Source: Roseobacter sp.
Lineage (GTDB): Bacteria; Pseudomonadota; Alphaproteobacteria; Rhodobacterales; Rhodobacteraceae
Assembly: GCA_011050655.1 (NCBI GenBank)
Contig: DRFG01000111.1
Location: forward strand, 1 to 34,869
Length of the DNA stretch: 34,869 bases
Reading direction: 5' to 3'
A program made the position numbers and the translations under genes. The notes beneath the pieces are model-generated. The model searched no databases, was not told the DNA's origin, and worked only from the letters and a program-made list of their open reading frames with translations. Positions 1 through 8,943 of this stretch are shown piece by piece. Every line of letters begins with the position of its first letter. Position 1 is the first letter of the stretch.

Positions 1-41
1 AAGCAAACGGCAAATGACTATCGCTGCTTTGTCCTGAACCC

Positions 42-950
42 ATGAGTAAAAGTCATATGATAGCGCCCCGTCGCTTCCTGCCTTCGGTCAATGCATTGCT
101 CGCTTTCGAAGCGGTTGCCCGGCTTGGCAGTGCAACCCAAGCGGCACGCGAGTTATCGCTGACCCAAAGCGCAATCAGCCGGCAGCTCAAGACTTTGGAA
201 GATCAGCTCGGCGTTGCTCTGCTTGGGCGGCAGGGCCGACAGTTGATATTGACGGACGCCGGGAAAAGTTATGTCGTGCAAGTCCGCGACATTCTTAACA
301 AACTGGCACAGGCGTCTATATCAGCCCGAACAAACCCGACAGCAGGTGCGCTGAACCTCGCCATACTGCCCGGGTTTGGTATGCACTGGTTGGCCCCAAG
401 ATTACGCGATTTCGCCCAGACCCACCCGGAAGTCACGGTGAACCTCAGCACCCGGCTGCACCCGTTTTCATTCCAGAACAGCCCTTTCGATGCCGCTATC
501 CATTTTGGCAAAGAGGACTGGCCCGGCGTCGGTTATCTGCATCTTATGCCGGAAACCGTCATGCCGGTCTGTTCGCCAGAGCTACTGGATGCTCCTCTAG
601 AAAACGCTGCTGAAATCCTCGCTCATCCGCTGCTGCATCTGGATACCCGGCCGCGCGGTTGGTCGCGGTGGCTCAGTGCTCTCGGTGTAACACAGGACCC
701 CCCTGCCGGTATGGTCTTTGATCAGTTTTCCACCATGGCGCAAGCAGCGGTACACGGGTTGGGGGTGGCACTCTTGCCGACGTTTTCCGCAGCCCCTTAT
801 CTGCGTGATGGACAATTGGTATTGGCATCGACCCAAACCACCCACAGTATCGGCAATTATTACCTTGTCTGGCCAGAGGATCACGTCGAAACAGCCGCGC
901 TAAAATCCTTTAAAGGGTGGTTGGCGGCGCAAACAGATAGGCATTTATAA
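42..950 (+). CDS. LysR-family transcriptional regulator (GcvA-like)
   Basis: A 302-residue LysR-type regulator of normal family length. The winged helix-turn-helix covers about residues 14-75, with the typical pattern ALLAFEAVARLGSATQAA followed by LSLTQSAISRQLKTLE. The rest is a periplasmic-binding-protein-like effector domain (about 95-295). The N-terminal stretch RFLPSVNALLAFEAV and the WSRWL segment near residue 210 resemble the GcvA/AmpR subgroup, but the effector cannot be read from sequence. A second ATG five codons downstream (position 57) is an equally possible start, and neither has a strong ribosome binding site. The next gene on the same strand begins about 100 bp downstream and encodes a secreted cupredoxin-like protein. 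Whether LysR controls it is unknown, since LysR targets are more often divergent. Family assignment is firm; the target is unassigned. Confidence 0.9.
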   Translation: MSKSHMIAPRRFLPSVNALLAFEAVARLGSATQAARELSLTQSAISRQLKTLEDQLGVALLGRQGRQLILTDAGKSYVVQVRDILNKLAQASISARTNPTAGALNLAILPGFGMHWLAPRLRDFAQTHPEVTVNLSTRLHPFSFQNSPFDAAIHFGKEDWPGVGYLHLMPETVMPVCSPELLDAPLENAAEILAHPLLHLDTRPRGWSRWLSALGVTQDPPAGMVFDQFSTMAQAAVHGLGVALLPTFSAAPYLRDGQLVLASTQTTHSIGNYYLVWPEDHVETAALKSFKGWLAAQTDRHL

Positions 951-1051
951 CTAATTTGCCCTAATTACGCCTTAATAGTTCGTTAAACGAAGCTCAACTT
1001 GCTCGGATGGAGACCACCGACTCTGCCCGAACGATGGTAAGGAGCGGTACA

Positions 1052-1411
1052 ATGTATAATTCTGTTCGCAAAAGTGCGATGATCTTCATGACGGTCGGCC
1101 TGGCGTTAAGCGCGGGCAGCGCTATTGCTCAGACTCACTACGTCTTGATAAATGAACGAGGGTTTTTTCCGGCGGTAACTTACCTACAACCCGGTGACAA
1201 AGTTCAATTTACCAATGAAGCGTATGATATCCGCTCCATTTTGGGTGACAAAAAAACCTGGAAATCAGGCAACATGAGCCGGGGCCAAACTTTCACATAC
1301 CCCGTCGACAGCAAAACACCACTCCAGTTCGTTGCCACCGGTGACAGCAGGTACGGCGAAGTCAGCTATATTGGCGAGATCAGCTTTGCGGCACCTCCGC
1401 TCACCGAATAA
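1052..1411 (+). CDS. Secreted cupredoxin-like protein lacking copper ligands
   Basis: A 119-residue protein. I place the start at the ATG at 1052 because AAGGAG lies eight bases upstream; the reading frame extends back to 1007 without a credible ribosome binding site. Residues 1-26 form a Sec signal peptide (KSAMIFMTVGLALSAGSAIA, then QTH). The mature part reads like a small beta-sandwich of the cupredoxin type: FFPAVTYLQPGDKVQFTNEA, a central SGNMSRGQTFTYPV and a closing strand. It has no cysteine at all, and its only histidine is at the mature N-terminus, so the type-1 copper site (His-Cys-His-Met) is absent. It probably does not carry electrons; a periplasmic binding or structural role is inferred. 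It stands alone between the LysR gene and a gene-free region. Confidence 0.72.
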   Translation: MYNSVRKSAMIFMTVGLALSAGSAIAQTHYVLINERGFFPAVTYLQPGDKVQFTNEAYDIRSILGDKKTWKSGNMSRGQTFTYPVDSKTPLQFVATGDSRYGEVSYIGEISFAAPPLTE

Positions 1412-1854
1412 CACCTCCCGAACGCTGGCTCTATGTGTTAGCCGCCATCTCTCAATGCCCAGAGTGTGGTGAGACCGAGGTCGCCCGAAAAATTACGCTC
1501 AGTTGACCTTGCTTTTGCAATAATAGTCCCGACAGAAACTGTAGGTACCGTTGTCTGATCTGCGTATCTACCCGCAGCCCTCCATATCTTATGCGCAGTT
1601 TGACCGACCCTAAGGCCGACGACCGCGAAGCCATAGTCGGGCACAGCGATGTCGCCGCGTAGGTGACCGACATTCGGTTTTACTTAATCGGGGCACGGTC
1701 TATATTGCAGACTGATATAAAATTCACCCAACCCACTCTATGCTCGCACGTCCATTTGTAAGGATGGATAGAACAGTGCAATCGGCATTACGATCGTCAC
1801 GTAAAACCGCTTTATTATCCGCTTTCACTGGCATGACAGATTAAAGGCCCCCCT
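1412..1854. other. Gene-free stretch of about 440 bp
   Basis: I see no credible gene here. Open frames on the minus strand (1438-1644 and 1452-1673) have no ribosome binding site, no recognisable domain and mutually overlapping frames. A plus-strand fragment near 1450 spells CPECGETEVARK in an unopened frame, and it is too short to call a zinc ribbon. Around 1699-1717 is TATAT-N9-ATATA, an AT-rich inverted repeat in an otherwise GC-richer area, which may belong to the promoter of the downstream MFS gene. No tRNA-like cloverleaf or terminator was found. Confidence 0.5.
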
Positions 1855-3102
1855 ATGCTTCGCCAATTCTTGCCTGTCAGTACCTTGTTGCTTGGCTCCG
1901 CATTTCTACTTTTCGCCGGCGGGATAAATGGGCTTATTTTACCTCTGCGAGGACAATACGAGGGGTTCTCGGCTCTATCGTTGGGTTTATTGGGAACGGG
2001 CTGGGCTATCGGCTATGTATCGGGCTGCATCTTCACGGCTCGCCTGGTAGGACGCGTCGGCCACATTAGGGCGTTCGGAGCGATGGCCGCAATTGCGGCG
2101 ATTTCAATATTGCTGAGCGCCCTGCTGGTGACCCCCATCGCCTGGATCATTCTGCGGGCGCTCTGCGGTTTCTGCTTTGCCGGGGCCGCAATGATTGTGG
2201 AAAGCTGGCTGTCCGAACAGACCGAACCTTCTAGTAGAGGTAAGGTATTTGGGGTTTACACAATGGTTAACTTGGGCGCTACCACTGCGGGCCAAATGCT
2301 GTTGACTGTGGGTGACCCGAACGGATTTACCTTTTTTGCGATTGCTGCGATTTTTTATTGCTTGGCGCTTGTCCCCACGGCGATCAGTTCGACTGCAACC
2401 CCTGCCCCGCTGGTCAGCGTCAATCTTGATCTCAAGGCACTGTGGCGCAATTCCCCTGTGGCCGTAATCGCCGTATTGTTCGTCGGCGTCTCGAATTCGG
2501 CCTTTGGCACCCTCGCCGCGGTCTATGCCGAACGTGTTGGGTTGGTCCTCGCGACAATTGCGCTTTTCACATCCATCCCGATTTTGGCCGGGGCACTGGC
2601 GCAGATTCCGGTAGGCTGGCTGTCAGATAAAATTGACCGACGCCGAGTCTTGATCGGTTTGGCGGTATTAGCGCTTGCCGCCGATACTGCATTTCTTGTT
2701 CTCGCGCCTGACAGCAGAGCGCTTAATCTTGTGCTGGCAGGTACATTAGGCGGTTCCATTTTCGCCATGTATCCGGTCATCGTCGCCCATGCCAACGACC
2801 ATGCAGCTCCGGGGACCTCGATCCAGATCTCAGGCGGCTTGCTGTTGCTTTACGGGGTCGGCGGAATTGTGGGTCCATTGATCGCCGGCTGGGCCATGGC
2901 TGGCTTTGCAGATCGTGCGCTGTTTGTCATAACAGCGGGAAGTCACGTCGTGATCATCTTTTACACCATGTTCCGCATCATGAAACGCGAGGCTGTTCCG
3001 GCGGAAGACAAGATTGATTTCCGTCCGGTTCCGGGCGGGCGCATGTCAACACCGCAAACGGCGGCCTTTGCCAAAGCAGACAGCGTCGCCAGCAGTGCGT
3101 GA
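1855..3102 (+). CDS. Major facilitator superfamily transporter
   Basis: A 415-residue inner-membrane protein with about twelve hydrophobic segments, the normal size for MFS. Family signs are the loop 2-3 type motif FTARLVGRVGHIRAFG (about residues 60-76), the GFCFAGAAMIVESWLSE segment in transmembrane helix 4/5, and the second-half loop GWLSDKIDRRRVLIG (about 255-270). The overall pattern resembles the YcaD-like MFS group, whose substrates are mostly unknown. The start at 1855 is preceded by AAAGG about eight bases upstream. The C-terminal tail of about 35 residues (EDKIDFRPVPGG...) is hydrophilic and cytoplasmic. The next gene is convergent, and a hairpin at 3117-3146 separates the two. Substrate not predictable; family call firm. 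Confidence 0.88.
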   Translation: MLRQFLPVSTLLLGSAFLLFAGGINGLILPLRGQYEGFSALSLGLLGTGWAIGYVSGCIFTARLVGRVGHIRAFGAMAAIAAISILLSALLVTPIAWIILRALCGFCFAGAAMIVESWLSEQTEPSSRGKVFGVYTMVNLGATTAGQMLLTVGDPNGFTFFAIAAIFYCLALVPTAISSTATPAPLVSVNLDLKALWRNSPVAVIAVLFVGVSNSAFGTLAAVYAERVGLVLATIALFTSIPILAGALAQIPVGWLSDKIDRRRVLIGLAVLALAADTAFLVLAPDSRALNLVLAGTLGGSIFAMYPVIVAHANDHAAPGTSIQISGGLLLLYGVGGIVGPLIAGWAMAGFADRALFVITAGSHVVIIFYTMFRIMKREAVPAEDKIDFRPVPGGRMSTPQTAAFAKADSVASSA

Positions 3103-3116
3103 CTAGGCAAGCGAAA

Positions 3117-3146
3117 CACGGTGTCCACAAATTGAAAGACACCGTG
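3117..3146. terminator. Bidirectional hairpin between convergent MFS and nucleotidase genes
   Basis: CACGGTGTC (3117-3125) pairs perfectly with GACACCGTG (3138-3146), a 9-bp stem with a 12-base A-rich loop. It lies between the stop of the MFS gene (3102) and the stop of the convergent nucleotidase gene (3166), where a shared terminator is expected. There is no clear T-run on either side, so the mechanism may not be classical intrinsic termination. Confidence 0.6.
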
Positions 3147-3165
3147 CCAAGCAGAATGGTTCCCG

Positions 3166-4722
3166 TTACTTTATCTTTATCCGACCGTCGATATAGGGAG
3201 TATAATCCCCATTCTTGGAAATGAATTCAGCGGTGACATCGGCCAAATCGGGACCATAGTCATATGCGTTCTGTGCCGATTTGAACGTTGCATAGCCATC
3301 GCCGCCATTGCGCACATAATTATTCGATACCATCCCATAAGTCTTTTCTGGGTCAATTGGCATGCCTGATACCATTACATCACTTATGCGGCTTCCTACT
3401 TCAGCCTTAGGATCCACGGTAAATGTCATCCCTGCGACCTGAGGAAACCGTCCGGCTGCCTTTTCGATCTGGCTCACCCCGTTTTCAAGCGCTTCGATCA
3501 GCTCCGCCCCCGATACCTGAAAGGTCGATAGCGTGTTTTGAAATGGCAACACTGCCAGCACCTCACCCATGGTGACTTCTCCGGCGTCAATAGAGGCGCG
3601 CAGCCCGCCACTATTTTGAATCGCAATCTCGACACCTTGGTCGGCCACTCGCGCCAACATTGCATCGGCCACAAGATTGCCCATATGGCACTCCTTGACC
3701 CGGCACACCGCCTGATCCCCGACGATTGCTTCGGTGGTGTTGGCGACAACCTTGTTGCGCATTTCCTCAAGCGGGGCGGCAAGCTCGACAATCCGCGCCA
3801 CCGTTGCTTCGTCCTCGGGCACGCCGCCATCAATCAACACCGGTTCGCCAGAAGCTTGCGTGACGTTACCTTCATCATCAAAGGTCACGTTAAGTTCGCC
3901 TAGGTATTTACCATAGGCATAGGCTTGAACGATGGCTGTCTGGTTGACCATGGTAGGATAAGGCCCATCGGCACGATCATTCGTGTTACTTAGCAATGAA
4001 TTACTGTGCCCACCAACGATCACATCCACGCCAGTGGTATTCTTTGCGACCATCTGGTCGACACCATAACCCGAATGGCTGAGCACGATAATCTTGTTGA
4101 CCCCCCGAGCCGTCAGCAAATCGACTTCGCCTTGAACCGCCGCGACCGAGTCCAGAAAGACCACCGTATCACCAGGGCTTGCAAGTTCAGGCGTGTCTTC
4201 GGTAGTCAATCCGATCAACCCAATGGTCTCTCCTCCGCGTTCTATCACCGCCGATTTAGCCAGCTTACCCGCAAGCAAGGGTTCTGCGGAAACGTCAGCG
4301 TTCGACATTAAAATCGGAAACTCTATTTCGCTCATGAAGCCCGCAAGCACTTCGGGGCCATCGTCGAATTCGTGGTTCCCGACCGTCATGCCATCATAGC
4401 CCAGCCTGTTCATCATCTCAGCGGCCATTTTGCCCTTGTAGCGAGTGTAAAACAGCGACCCTTGAAATTGGTCGCCACCGTCGACAAGCACGTGGTTGGG
4501 GCTTCGTGATTTAGCGTCCTTGATCGCGTTGACCAGACGGGCCGTCCCCCCAAAGCAATCACCCGCCGTGTTATCTTTGGCGGAACACGGACCATCGTAT
4601 TTACTGATCGGCTCGAACCGGGAGTGAAAATCATTGGTGTGCAATATCGTCAGGTTATATTCGGCCGCAGCCGCGCCGGATGTCAGTGCTAAAACCGCTG
4701 TCGCAGATAGGAATCGTTTCAT
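3166..4722 (-). CDS. Periplasmic 5'-nucleotidase / 2',3'-cyclic phosphodiesterase family (UshA-like)
   Basis: A 518-residue secreted metallophosphatase. Residues 1-20 are a signal peptide (ATAVLALTSGAAAA, then EYN). The N-terminal calcineurin-like domain carries the metal ligand motifs in order: LHTNDFHSR (Asp31, His33), VDGGDQFQGS, GNHEFDDG, LSHSGYG and GGHSN. The C-terminal 5'-nucleotidase domain (about 330-500) has NSGGLRASIDAGEVTMGEV and the substrate-stacking region NNYVRNGGDGY. Cysteines in the segments GPCSAKDNTAGDCFGG and VCRVKEC could form disulfides in the periplasm. Known family members hydrolyse external nucleotides or UDP-sugars to give nucleosides and phosphate. This would feed the salvage genes further along (cdd-deoA-deoB-upp), though they are not adjacent. 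GGGGAGAAG three bases before the ATG supports the start. Confidence 0.9.
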   Translation of the reverse strand: MKRFLSATAVLALTSGAAAAEYNLTILHTNDFHSRFEPISKYDGPCSAKDNTAGDCFGGTARLVNAIKDAKSRSPNHVLVDGGDQFQGSLFYTRYKGKMAAEMMNRLGYDGMTVGNHEFDDGPEVLAGFMSEIEFPILMSNADVSAEPLLAGKLAKSAVIERGGETIGLIGLTTEDTPELASPGDTVVFLDSVAAVQGEVDLLTARGVNKIIVLSHSGYGVDQMVAKNTTGVDVIVGGHSNSLLSNTNDRADGPYPTMVNQTAIVQAYAYGKYLGELNVTFDDEGNVTQASGEPVLIDGGVPEDEATVARIVELAAPLEEMRNKVVANTTEAIVGDQAVCRVKECHMGNLVADAMLARVADQGVEIAIQNSGGLRASIDAGEVTMGEVLAVLPFQNTLSTFQVSGAELIEALENGVSQIEKAAGRFPQVAGMTFTVDPKAEVGSRISDVMVSGMPIDPEKTYGMVSNNYVRNGGDGYATFKSAQNAYDYGPDLADVTAEFISKNGDYTPYIDGRIKIK

Positions 4723-4877
4723 GGTCTTCTCCCCAGGTTGACGTTTTGATGTATCGTGCCCGTGTGCCGTTCATTTTCAAAGATGATTCAACCGGCCAAA
4801 ATGACAAAGATAGTCGAATTGTTGCGGCACGACGCTCGGCCCTTGACCCATCGATTATACCGAGGCATCACATAGTT

Positions 4878-5228
4878 ATGCTGATTTACAAAATATTCCG
4901 CGCCGATGAATGGCACGCCTTACGTCAGAACGGGTCCACCCCTGGCGCTCCCATCGACATCACCGATGGCTACGTACATTTCTCCACCGCAAGCCAAGCG
5001 GCTGAAACCGCTGCAAAGCATTTTGCCCATGAGACCGATTTATTTCTGCTCGCCATCGACTCGGACCGCCTGGGCGATGCTTTAAAATGGGAAATTTCGC
5101 GCGGCAACGCCAAGTTCCCGCATCTTTATCGCGAGTTAACGATGCCAGATATCGCTTGGGCGCAACCTTTGCCGCTCGTGAACGGCACTCATGAATTTCC
5201 GGCTGGCTTTGAAGGTGAACAAGAATGA
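4878..5228 (+). CDS. DUF952 domain protein
   Basis: A 116-residue protein of the DUF952 family, recognised from the start MLIYKIFRADEWHAL, the DGYVHFSTASQAAETA block and the closing HLYRELTMPDIAWAQPLPL. I use the ATG at 4878; the open frame runs upstream to 4680 but that part overlaps the divergent nucleotidase gene and has no family similarity. The biochemical function of DUF952 is not established; its fold is ADP-ribosyltransferase-like according to general family knowledge, which I cannot test here. It is the first gene of a four-gene operon with pyrD; its stop overlaps the next start (ATGA at 5225-5228), implying translational coupling. Confidence 0.85.
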   Translation: MLIYKIFRADEWHALRQNGSTPGAPIDITDGYVHFSTASQAAETAAKHFAHETDLFLLAIDSDRLGDALKWEISRGNAKFPHLYRELTMPDIAWAQPLPLVNGTHEFPAGFEGEQE

Positions 5229-5656
5229 CCCACTATATCGACCCGGACCGCGACCAGTTTGATAGCTTTAAAGCGCTGGACCGCGAGACACCGTTGAACA
5301 TGCTGAATCTCGTGCGCCTGCGCGAAAAGGCCAGCTATCCCGATGATCATACCTTGGCGTCAATGGCCCTGACCGGTGCGCAGGCCTATAAGAACTATGG
5401 GGCCGAAAGCGGGCCGGTGCTGGCTGATGTGGGTGGCTCGATCCTGTGGCGTGGGCAGTTCGAAGCAACTTTGATAGGCCCCAGTGAAGAAACCTGGGAC
5501 CTGATGTTTATCGCGCAATACCCCAACGCTCACGCGTTTTTACAGATGATTTCCGACCCCCGCTACAAGCTGGCGGTGGTGCACCGGCAAGCAGCGGTTG
5601 TGACCTCGCGGTTGATACGCAGTGCGCCGTTGCCCTTGACCGATCAATTTGCATGA
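5225..5656 (+). CDS. DUF1330-like small protein
   Basis: A 143-residue protein. The core [16 protein letters not shown], followed by a middle segment ending in [14 protein letters not shown] and a [20 protein letters not shown] block, matches the ferredoxin-like dimeric alpha/beta barrel pattern of DUF1330 proteins. No catalytic residue set is known. It starts within the stop of the DUF952 gene (ATGA) and its own stop overlaps the pyrD start (ATGA at 5653-5656), so it belongs to the pyrD transcript. Family call is fairly sure, function unknown. Confidence 0.78.
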   Translation: MTHYIDPDRDQFDSFKALDRETPLNMLNLVRLREKASYPDDHTLASMALTGAQAYKNYGAESGPVLADVGGSILWRGQFEATLIGPSEETWDLMFIAQYPNAHAFLQMISDPRYKLAVVHRQAAVVTSRLIRSAPLPLTDQFA

Positions 5657-6696
5657 GGCGGATGGCCGAGCAACTGGGCCTACGCGCCCTGCACCGTATT
5701 GACCCCGAAGCGGCCCACGGTGTCGCCATAGCGGCATTGCGCGCGGGGTTGGCACCGATGTCAGGCCCGGTCACGTCGCCAAGGTTGAAAACGACCCTAG
5801 CCGGTATGTCTCTGCCCAACCCGATCGGGTTGGCCGCAGGATTCGACAAGAATGCCACCGCGGTTGCGCCGCTATCCAACGCTGGGTTCGGATTTATCGA
5901 AGTGGGGGCCGCGACCCCCTTGCCGCAACCCGGCAATGACAAACCCCGCTTGTTTCGACTGACCGAAGACCGGGCTGCGATCAATCGCTTTGGGTTCAAC
6001 AATGACGGAATGCAGGTGATCTGCACCCGCCTTGCGCGGCGTGGTGCCGGTGTGCCCGTCGGGTTGAACCTTGGGGCTAACAAAACCAGCCAAGATCGTG
6101 CTGCCGATTTCGCCCGTGTTATGGAATTGGCTCGTGATCATGTGGATTTCGCGACAGTCAATGTGTCATCCCCCAACACAGAAAAGCTTCGGGATCTACA
6201 GGGTAAGGCTGCATTAGCAGGGTTGCTGGCCGGCGTGATGGCCGTGCGCGGCGATACACCTGTGTTTCTGAAAATAGCACCCGATTTAACCGAAGCCGAA
6301 ATCGCCGACGTTGCAGACGTTGCCAATGACGCAGGCGTTGCGGCCATCATCGCGACAAATACCACACTGGATCGCAAGGGCCTTCACAGCCACCACCAGG
6401 CCGAAAAGGGCGGATTATCGGGAGCCCCCTTGTTTGAAAAGTCGACACGCGTGTTGGCCCGGCTTTCAACGCTTACCGATACTCCGCTGATCGGCGTTGG
6501 TGGCGTCAGCTCGGCCGAGGACGCATATGCCAAGATTGGTGCGGGTGCGAGCGCTGTGCAGCTTTATACAGCTTTGGTTTTCGGCGGGCTGTCATTGGCG
6601 GCTGATATTGCCCGCGGGTTAGACAAACTGTTGGCACGTGACGGATTCGACTCTGTTGCCACTGCGGTCGGCAGCAGGCGAGACGACTGGCTATGA
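5653..6696 (+). CDS. pyrD: Dihydroorotate dehydrogenase, quinone type (class 2)
   Basis: A 347-residue membrane-associated flavoenzyme that oxidises dihydroorotate to orotate with quinone, the fourth step of pyrimidine synthesis. The N-terminal helix region ([20 protein letters not shown]) is the extension typical of class 2. FMN and substrate motifs follow: [58 protein letters not shown] with the class 2 catalytic serine at 173, LKIAPDL, and the phosphate-binding [20 protein letters not shown]. The start overlaps the previous stop by ATGA; a second ATG three codons in is possible. The stop overlaps arsC in the same way. Length and motifs are complete. Confidence 0.96.
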   Translation: MRRMAEQLGLRALHRIDPEAAHGVAIAALRAGLAPMSGPVTSPRLKTTLAGMSLPNPIGLAAGFDKNATAVAPLSNAGFGFIEVGAATPLPQPGNDKPRLFRLTEDRAAINRFGFNNDGMQVICTRLARRGAGVPVGLNLGANKTSQDRAADFARVMELARDHVDFATVNVSSPNTEKLRDLQGKAALAGLLAGVMAVRGDTPVFLKIAPDLTEAEIADVADVANDAGVAAIIATNTTLDRKGLHSHHQAEKGGLSGAPLFEKSTRVLARLSTLTDTPLIGVGGVSSAEDAYAKIGAGASAVQLYTALVFGGLSLAADIARGLDKLLARDGFDSVATAVGSRRDDWL

Positions 6697-7040
6697 TTAC
6701 CTTGTGGCACAATCCGCGTTGTTCAAAGTCGCGTCAAACCTTGGCGTTAATCGAACAGGCAGAGGTTGATGTCACGATCAGACATTATCTGGATGACGCC
6801 CCCACCAAAGCAGAGCTTTTGGCCGCTTCAAAAGCTCTCGGCCTGCGCCCGATTGATATGATGCGCACCGGGGAAACCAAGTTCAAAGAATTGAACTTGT
6901 CCAAGACATCCAGCGATGGCGATCTGATACAGGCAATGGCTGAATTTCCGGTTCTTATCGAACGGCCAATCGCTTTCAACGGCACCGCTGCGATCATCGG
7001 GCGGCCACCCGAAGCGATCAAACCTCTGTTGACAGGCTAA
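6693..7040 (+). CDS. arsC: Arsenate reductase (glutaredoxin type), ArsC family
   Basis: A 115-residue thioredoxin-fold protein. The active-site cysteine is Cys10 in HNPRCSKSR, and the three arginines that bind arsenate in the enterobacterial enzyme have counterparts here at Arg58 (MMRTGE), Arg91 (IERPI) and Arg104 (GRPPEAI), which favours true arsenate reductase over the YffB/Spx-like branch. It would reduce arsenate to arsenite using glutathione and glutaredoxin. No arsenite exporter or ArsR lies nearby; instead it is the last gene of the pyrD operon, overlapping pyrD by ATGA. That placement suggests constitutive low-level expression rather than an arsenic-inducible cassette. Confidence 0.9.
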   Translation: MITLWHNPRCSKSRQTLALIEQAEVDVTIRHYLDDAPTKAELLAASKALGLRPIDMMRTGETKFKELNLSKTSSDGDLIQAMAEFPVLIERPIAFNGTAAIIGRPPEAIKPLLTG

Positions 7041-7070
7041 GCTTCGCCACATGGGCTTGGCAAAGATCGC

Positions 7071-8438
7071 CTAAGCGACGACGGACCTTTCAAGCGCCGG
7101 GTAACGCAGCCCCAAGGTGATGCCGCGTGCGACGAATGAAACCAGCAAAGATATCCACAATCCGTGATTGCCCAGCCAAGGCAACAGGACAATAACGCTT
7201 GCCACGTAGATCACAAAGGACATGGCCATCATGTTTCGCATATCCCGCGATCTCGTCGCTCCGATGAAGACCCCATCCAGCATCCACGACGCACACCCCA
7301 ACAAAGGTGCAGCGATCATATAAGGTAAAAACACGCGTGCCTCTGCGCGTACGGAAAAAGAGGTGGTCATCAGGTCGATGATAGCCCCACCACCCCACGC
7401 AAACGCAATGGTCATCAACACGCAGGCGACCACCCCCCAACCGCTGGTAAGCACGGCGCTACGACGCAATATGTAGCGTTGTCTGGCCCCCATTGCGCGA
7501 CCTACCAAAGCTTCGGCAGCAAATGCAAAACCATCCAATGCAAAGGCCGTGATCATCAGAAATTGCAGCAGAACCTGGTTGGCAGCCAGGGTAATATCAC
7601 CAAGGCCCGACCCTAGAAACAGGAACGACACAAAGATAGCCTGCAACAGCAACGACCGGATCAGGATATCGCCGTTGACTCTCATCATGTTGATCCAGCG
7701 TGGCCTGTCGAATACCTGCACCCAGTCTCGCCATGCCGGACCCGCCAATGCAGCGCGACAGAACCACAAACCAAGCGCTGCACCCGTCCATTCGGCAAGA
7801 AAAGTGGCAAGGGCCACCCCCTCCACCCCCCAGCCCAAACCGAGCACGAACCACAGGTCGAGCAAGATGTTCATGCCGTTCATCCAGATTTGAATGACCA
7901 ATACGGCACGGGTACGCTCTTGGGCGATCAGCCAGCCCGTGATCGCATAAATCGCAATAGCTGCCGGGGCAGACCACACGCGAATTCCCATATATGTTCG
8001 CGCCAGCCCCTCTACTTCAGAGCTTGCCGGAGACACCCGAAACGATGCCCAAAACAGCGGAACTTGCAACAGGATCAATGCAAGACCCGCGAGGCTTCCG
8101 ATCAACAACCCTCGGGTCAAAAGCGCAGCCACTTCGGCGTCGTCATTGTTGCCTGCTGCTTGCGCCGTCAGCCCGACGGTGCCCATGCGCAAAAAGCCAA
8201 ATACCCAGTATAGCGCCGACAGGATGATTGCCCCGATCCCGACCGCGCCAATTGGGGCAGCCATGCCCAACTGCCCGACCACCCCGGTGTCCACTGCCCC
8301 CAATATCGGTACCGTGGCATTTGAGACCACAATAGGAATAGCGATATGCAATATCCGCCGATGCGTGATGACGTCGCGTGCCGACGCCTTCCCACGCGCA
8401 AACGCATTTATCTCTTCTTTGGGGATCGCTTCAGTCAC
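7071..8438 (-). CDS. MATE family efflux transporter (DinF-like)
   Basis: A 455-residue inner-membrane protein with about twelve transmembrane segments. MATE features include HIAIPIVVSNATVPILGAVD in the first helix, the repeat of the two six-helix halves, and the second-half segment LAANQVLLQFLMITAFALDG with FAAEALVGRAMGA. The sequence sits in the DinF-like branch, which exports cationic drugs or toxic metabolites against Na+ or H+; the substrate is not predictable. The start codon is GTG (8436-8438) and lies inside the end of the upstream thioesterase gene (8-bp overlap), so it is probably translated from the same message. The convergent arsC stop is 30 bp away with no clear hairpin between. 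Confidence 0.9.
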   Translation of the reverse strand: MTEAIPKEEINAFARGKASARDVITHRRILHIAIPIVVSNATVPILGAVDTGVVGQLGMAAPIGAVGIGAIILSALYWVFGFLRMGTVGLTAQAAGNNDDAEVAALLTRGLLIGSLAGLALILLQVPLFWASFRVSPASSEVEGLARTYMGIRVWSAPAAIAIYAITGWLIAQERTRAVLVIQIWMNGMNILLDLWFVLGLGWGVEGVALATFLAEWTGAALGLWFCRAALAGPAWRDWVQVFDRPRWINMMRVNGDILIRSLLLQAIFVSFLFLGSGLGDITLAANQVLLQFLMITAFALDGFAFAAEALVGRAMGARQRYILRRSAVLTSGWGVVACVLMTIAFAWGGGAIIDLMTTSFSVRAEARVFLPYMIAAPLLGCASWMLDGVFIGATRSRDMRNMMAMSFVIYVASVIVLLPWLGNHGLWISLLVSFVARGITLGLRYPALERSVVA

Positions 8439-8943
8439 GTCGCTGCGGCATTAAAAAATGACCAGTTGCCTGCGCAAAGAGCTTGTCGCGGTTATCTTGC
8501 CATGCATCGACCTGTACAGAAGCATACCGCCGCCCCAACCGGTTTATGCGTGCTCGTGCATAAGCATCACGCGGCAAACCAGAGCGTAGATAATCAAGGG
8601 TGAAATCGATCGTCTTGGGTAAGCGCGGCAGGGTCGGTTCGCCTTCCCCATCTACTTTGATGATACCCGCTTCGAGATCGTCCCAAAGATAGGCCCAGCT
8701 TAATGTAATGATCGACGTGACCTCAAGAAACGACGCCGTCACCCCCCCGTGCAATGCTGAAAGCATCGGGTTACCGATGAACTTTTCGGAAAAGGGCAGA
8801 ACCCCAGTCAGCTCATCGCCGCGGCGGTCGAATTCGATGCCGAGAAACTTTATGTAAGGTACCCCATCGACCAAAGCACGCAACGCAGAGTCGCGGCGCT
8901 TTTTCACAATGTGAACCGCTTCCGGCTTGCCACGCACGCTCAT
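8431..8943 (-). CDS. PaaI-like hotdog thioesterase (second of tandem pair)
   Basis: A 170-residue hotdog-fold protein. The key segment NPMLSALHGGVTASFLEVTSI holds the HGG turn and the acidic residue on the central helix used by PaaI-type acyl-CoA thioesterases (here Glu rather than Asp). A beta-sheet with FTLDYLRSGLPRDAYARARI and RRYASVQVDAW completes the fold. It probably hydrolyses acyl- or aryl-CoA; the substrate is unknown. Its start overlaps the upstream thioesterase stop (ATGA at 8940-8943) and its end overlaps the MATE gene by 8 bp. It is longer at the N-terminus (about 30 residues) than its neighbour and only distantly similar to it, so the two are not a recent duplication. Confidence 0.86.
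   Translation of the reverse strand: MSVRGKPEAVHIVKKRRDSALRALVDGVPYIKFLGIEFDRRGDELTGVLPFSEKFIGNPMLSALHGGVTASFLEVTSIITLSWAYLWDDLEAGIIKVDGEGEPTLPRLPKTIDFTLDYLRSGLPRDAYARARINRLGRRYASVQVDAWQDNRDKLFAQATGHFLMPQRRD

Noticed and set aside
1438-1673. Two overlapping minus-strand frames in the long gap after the cupredoxin-like gene
   Set aside because: No ribosome binding site, no domain, and different frames claim the same bases.
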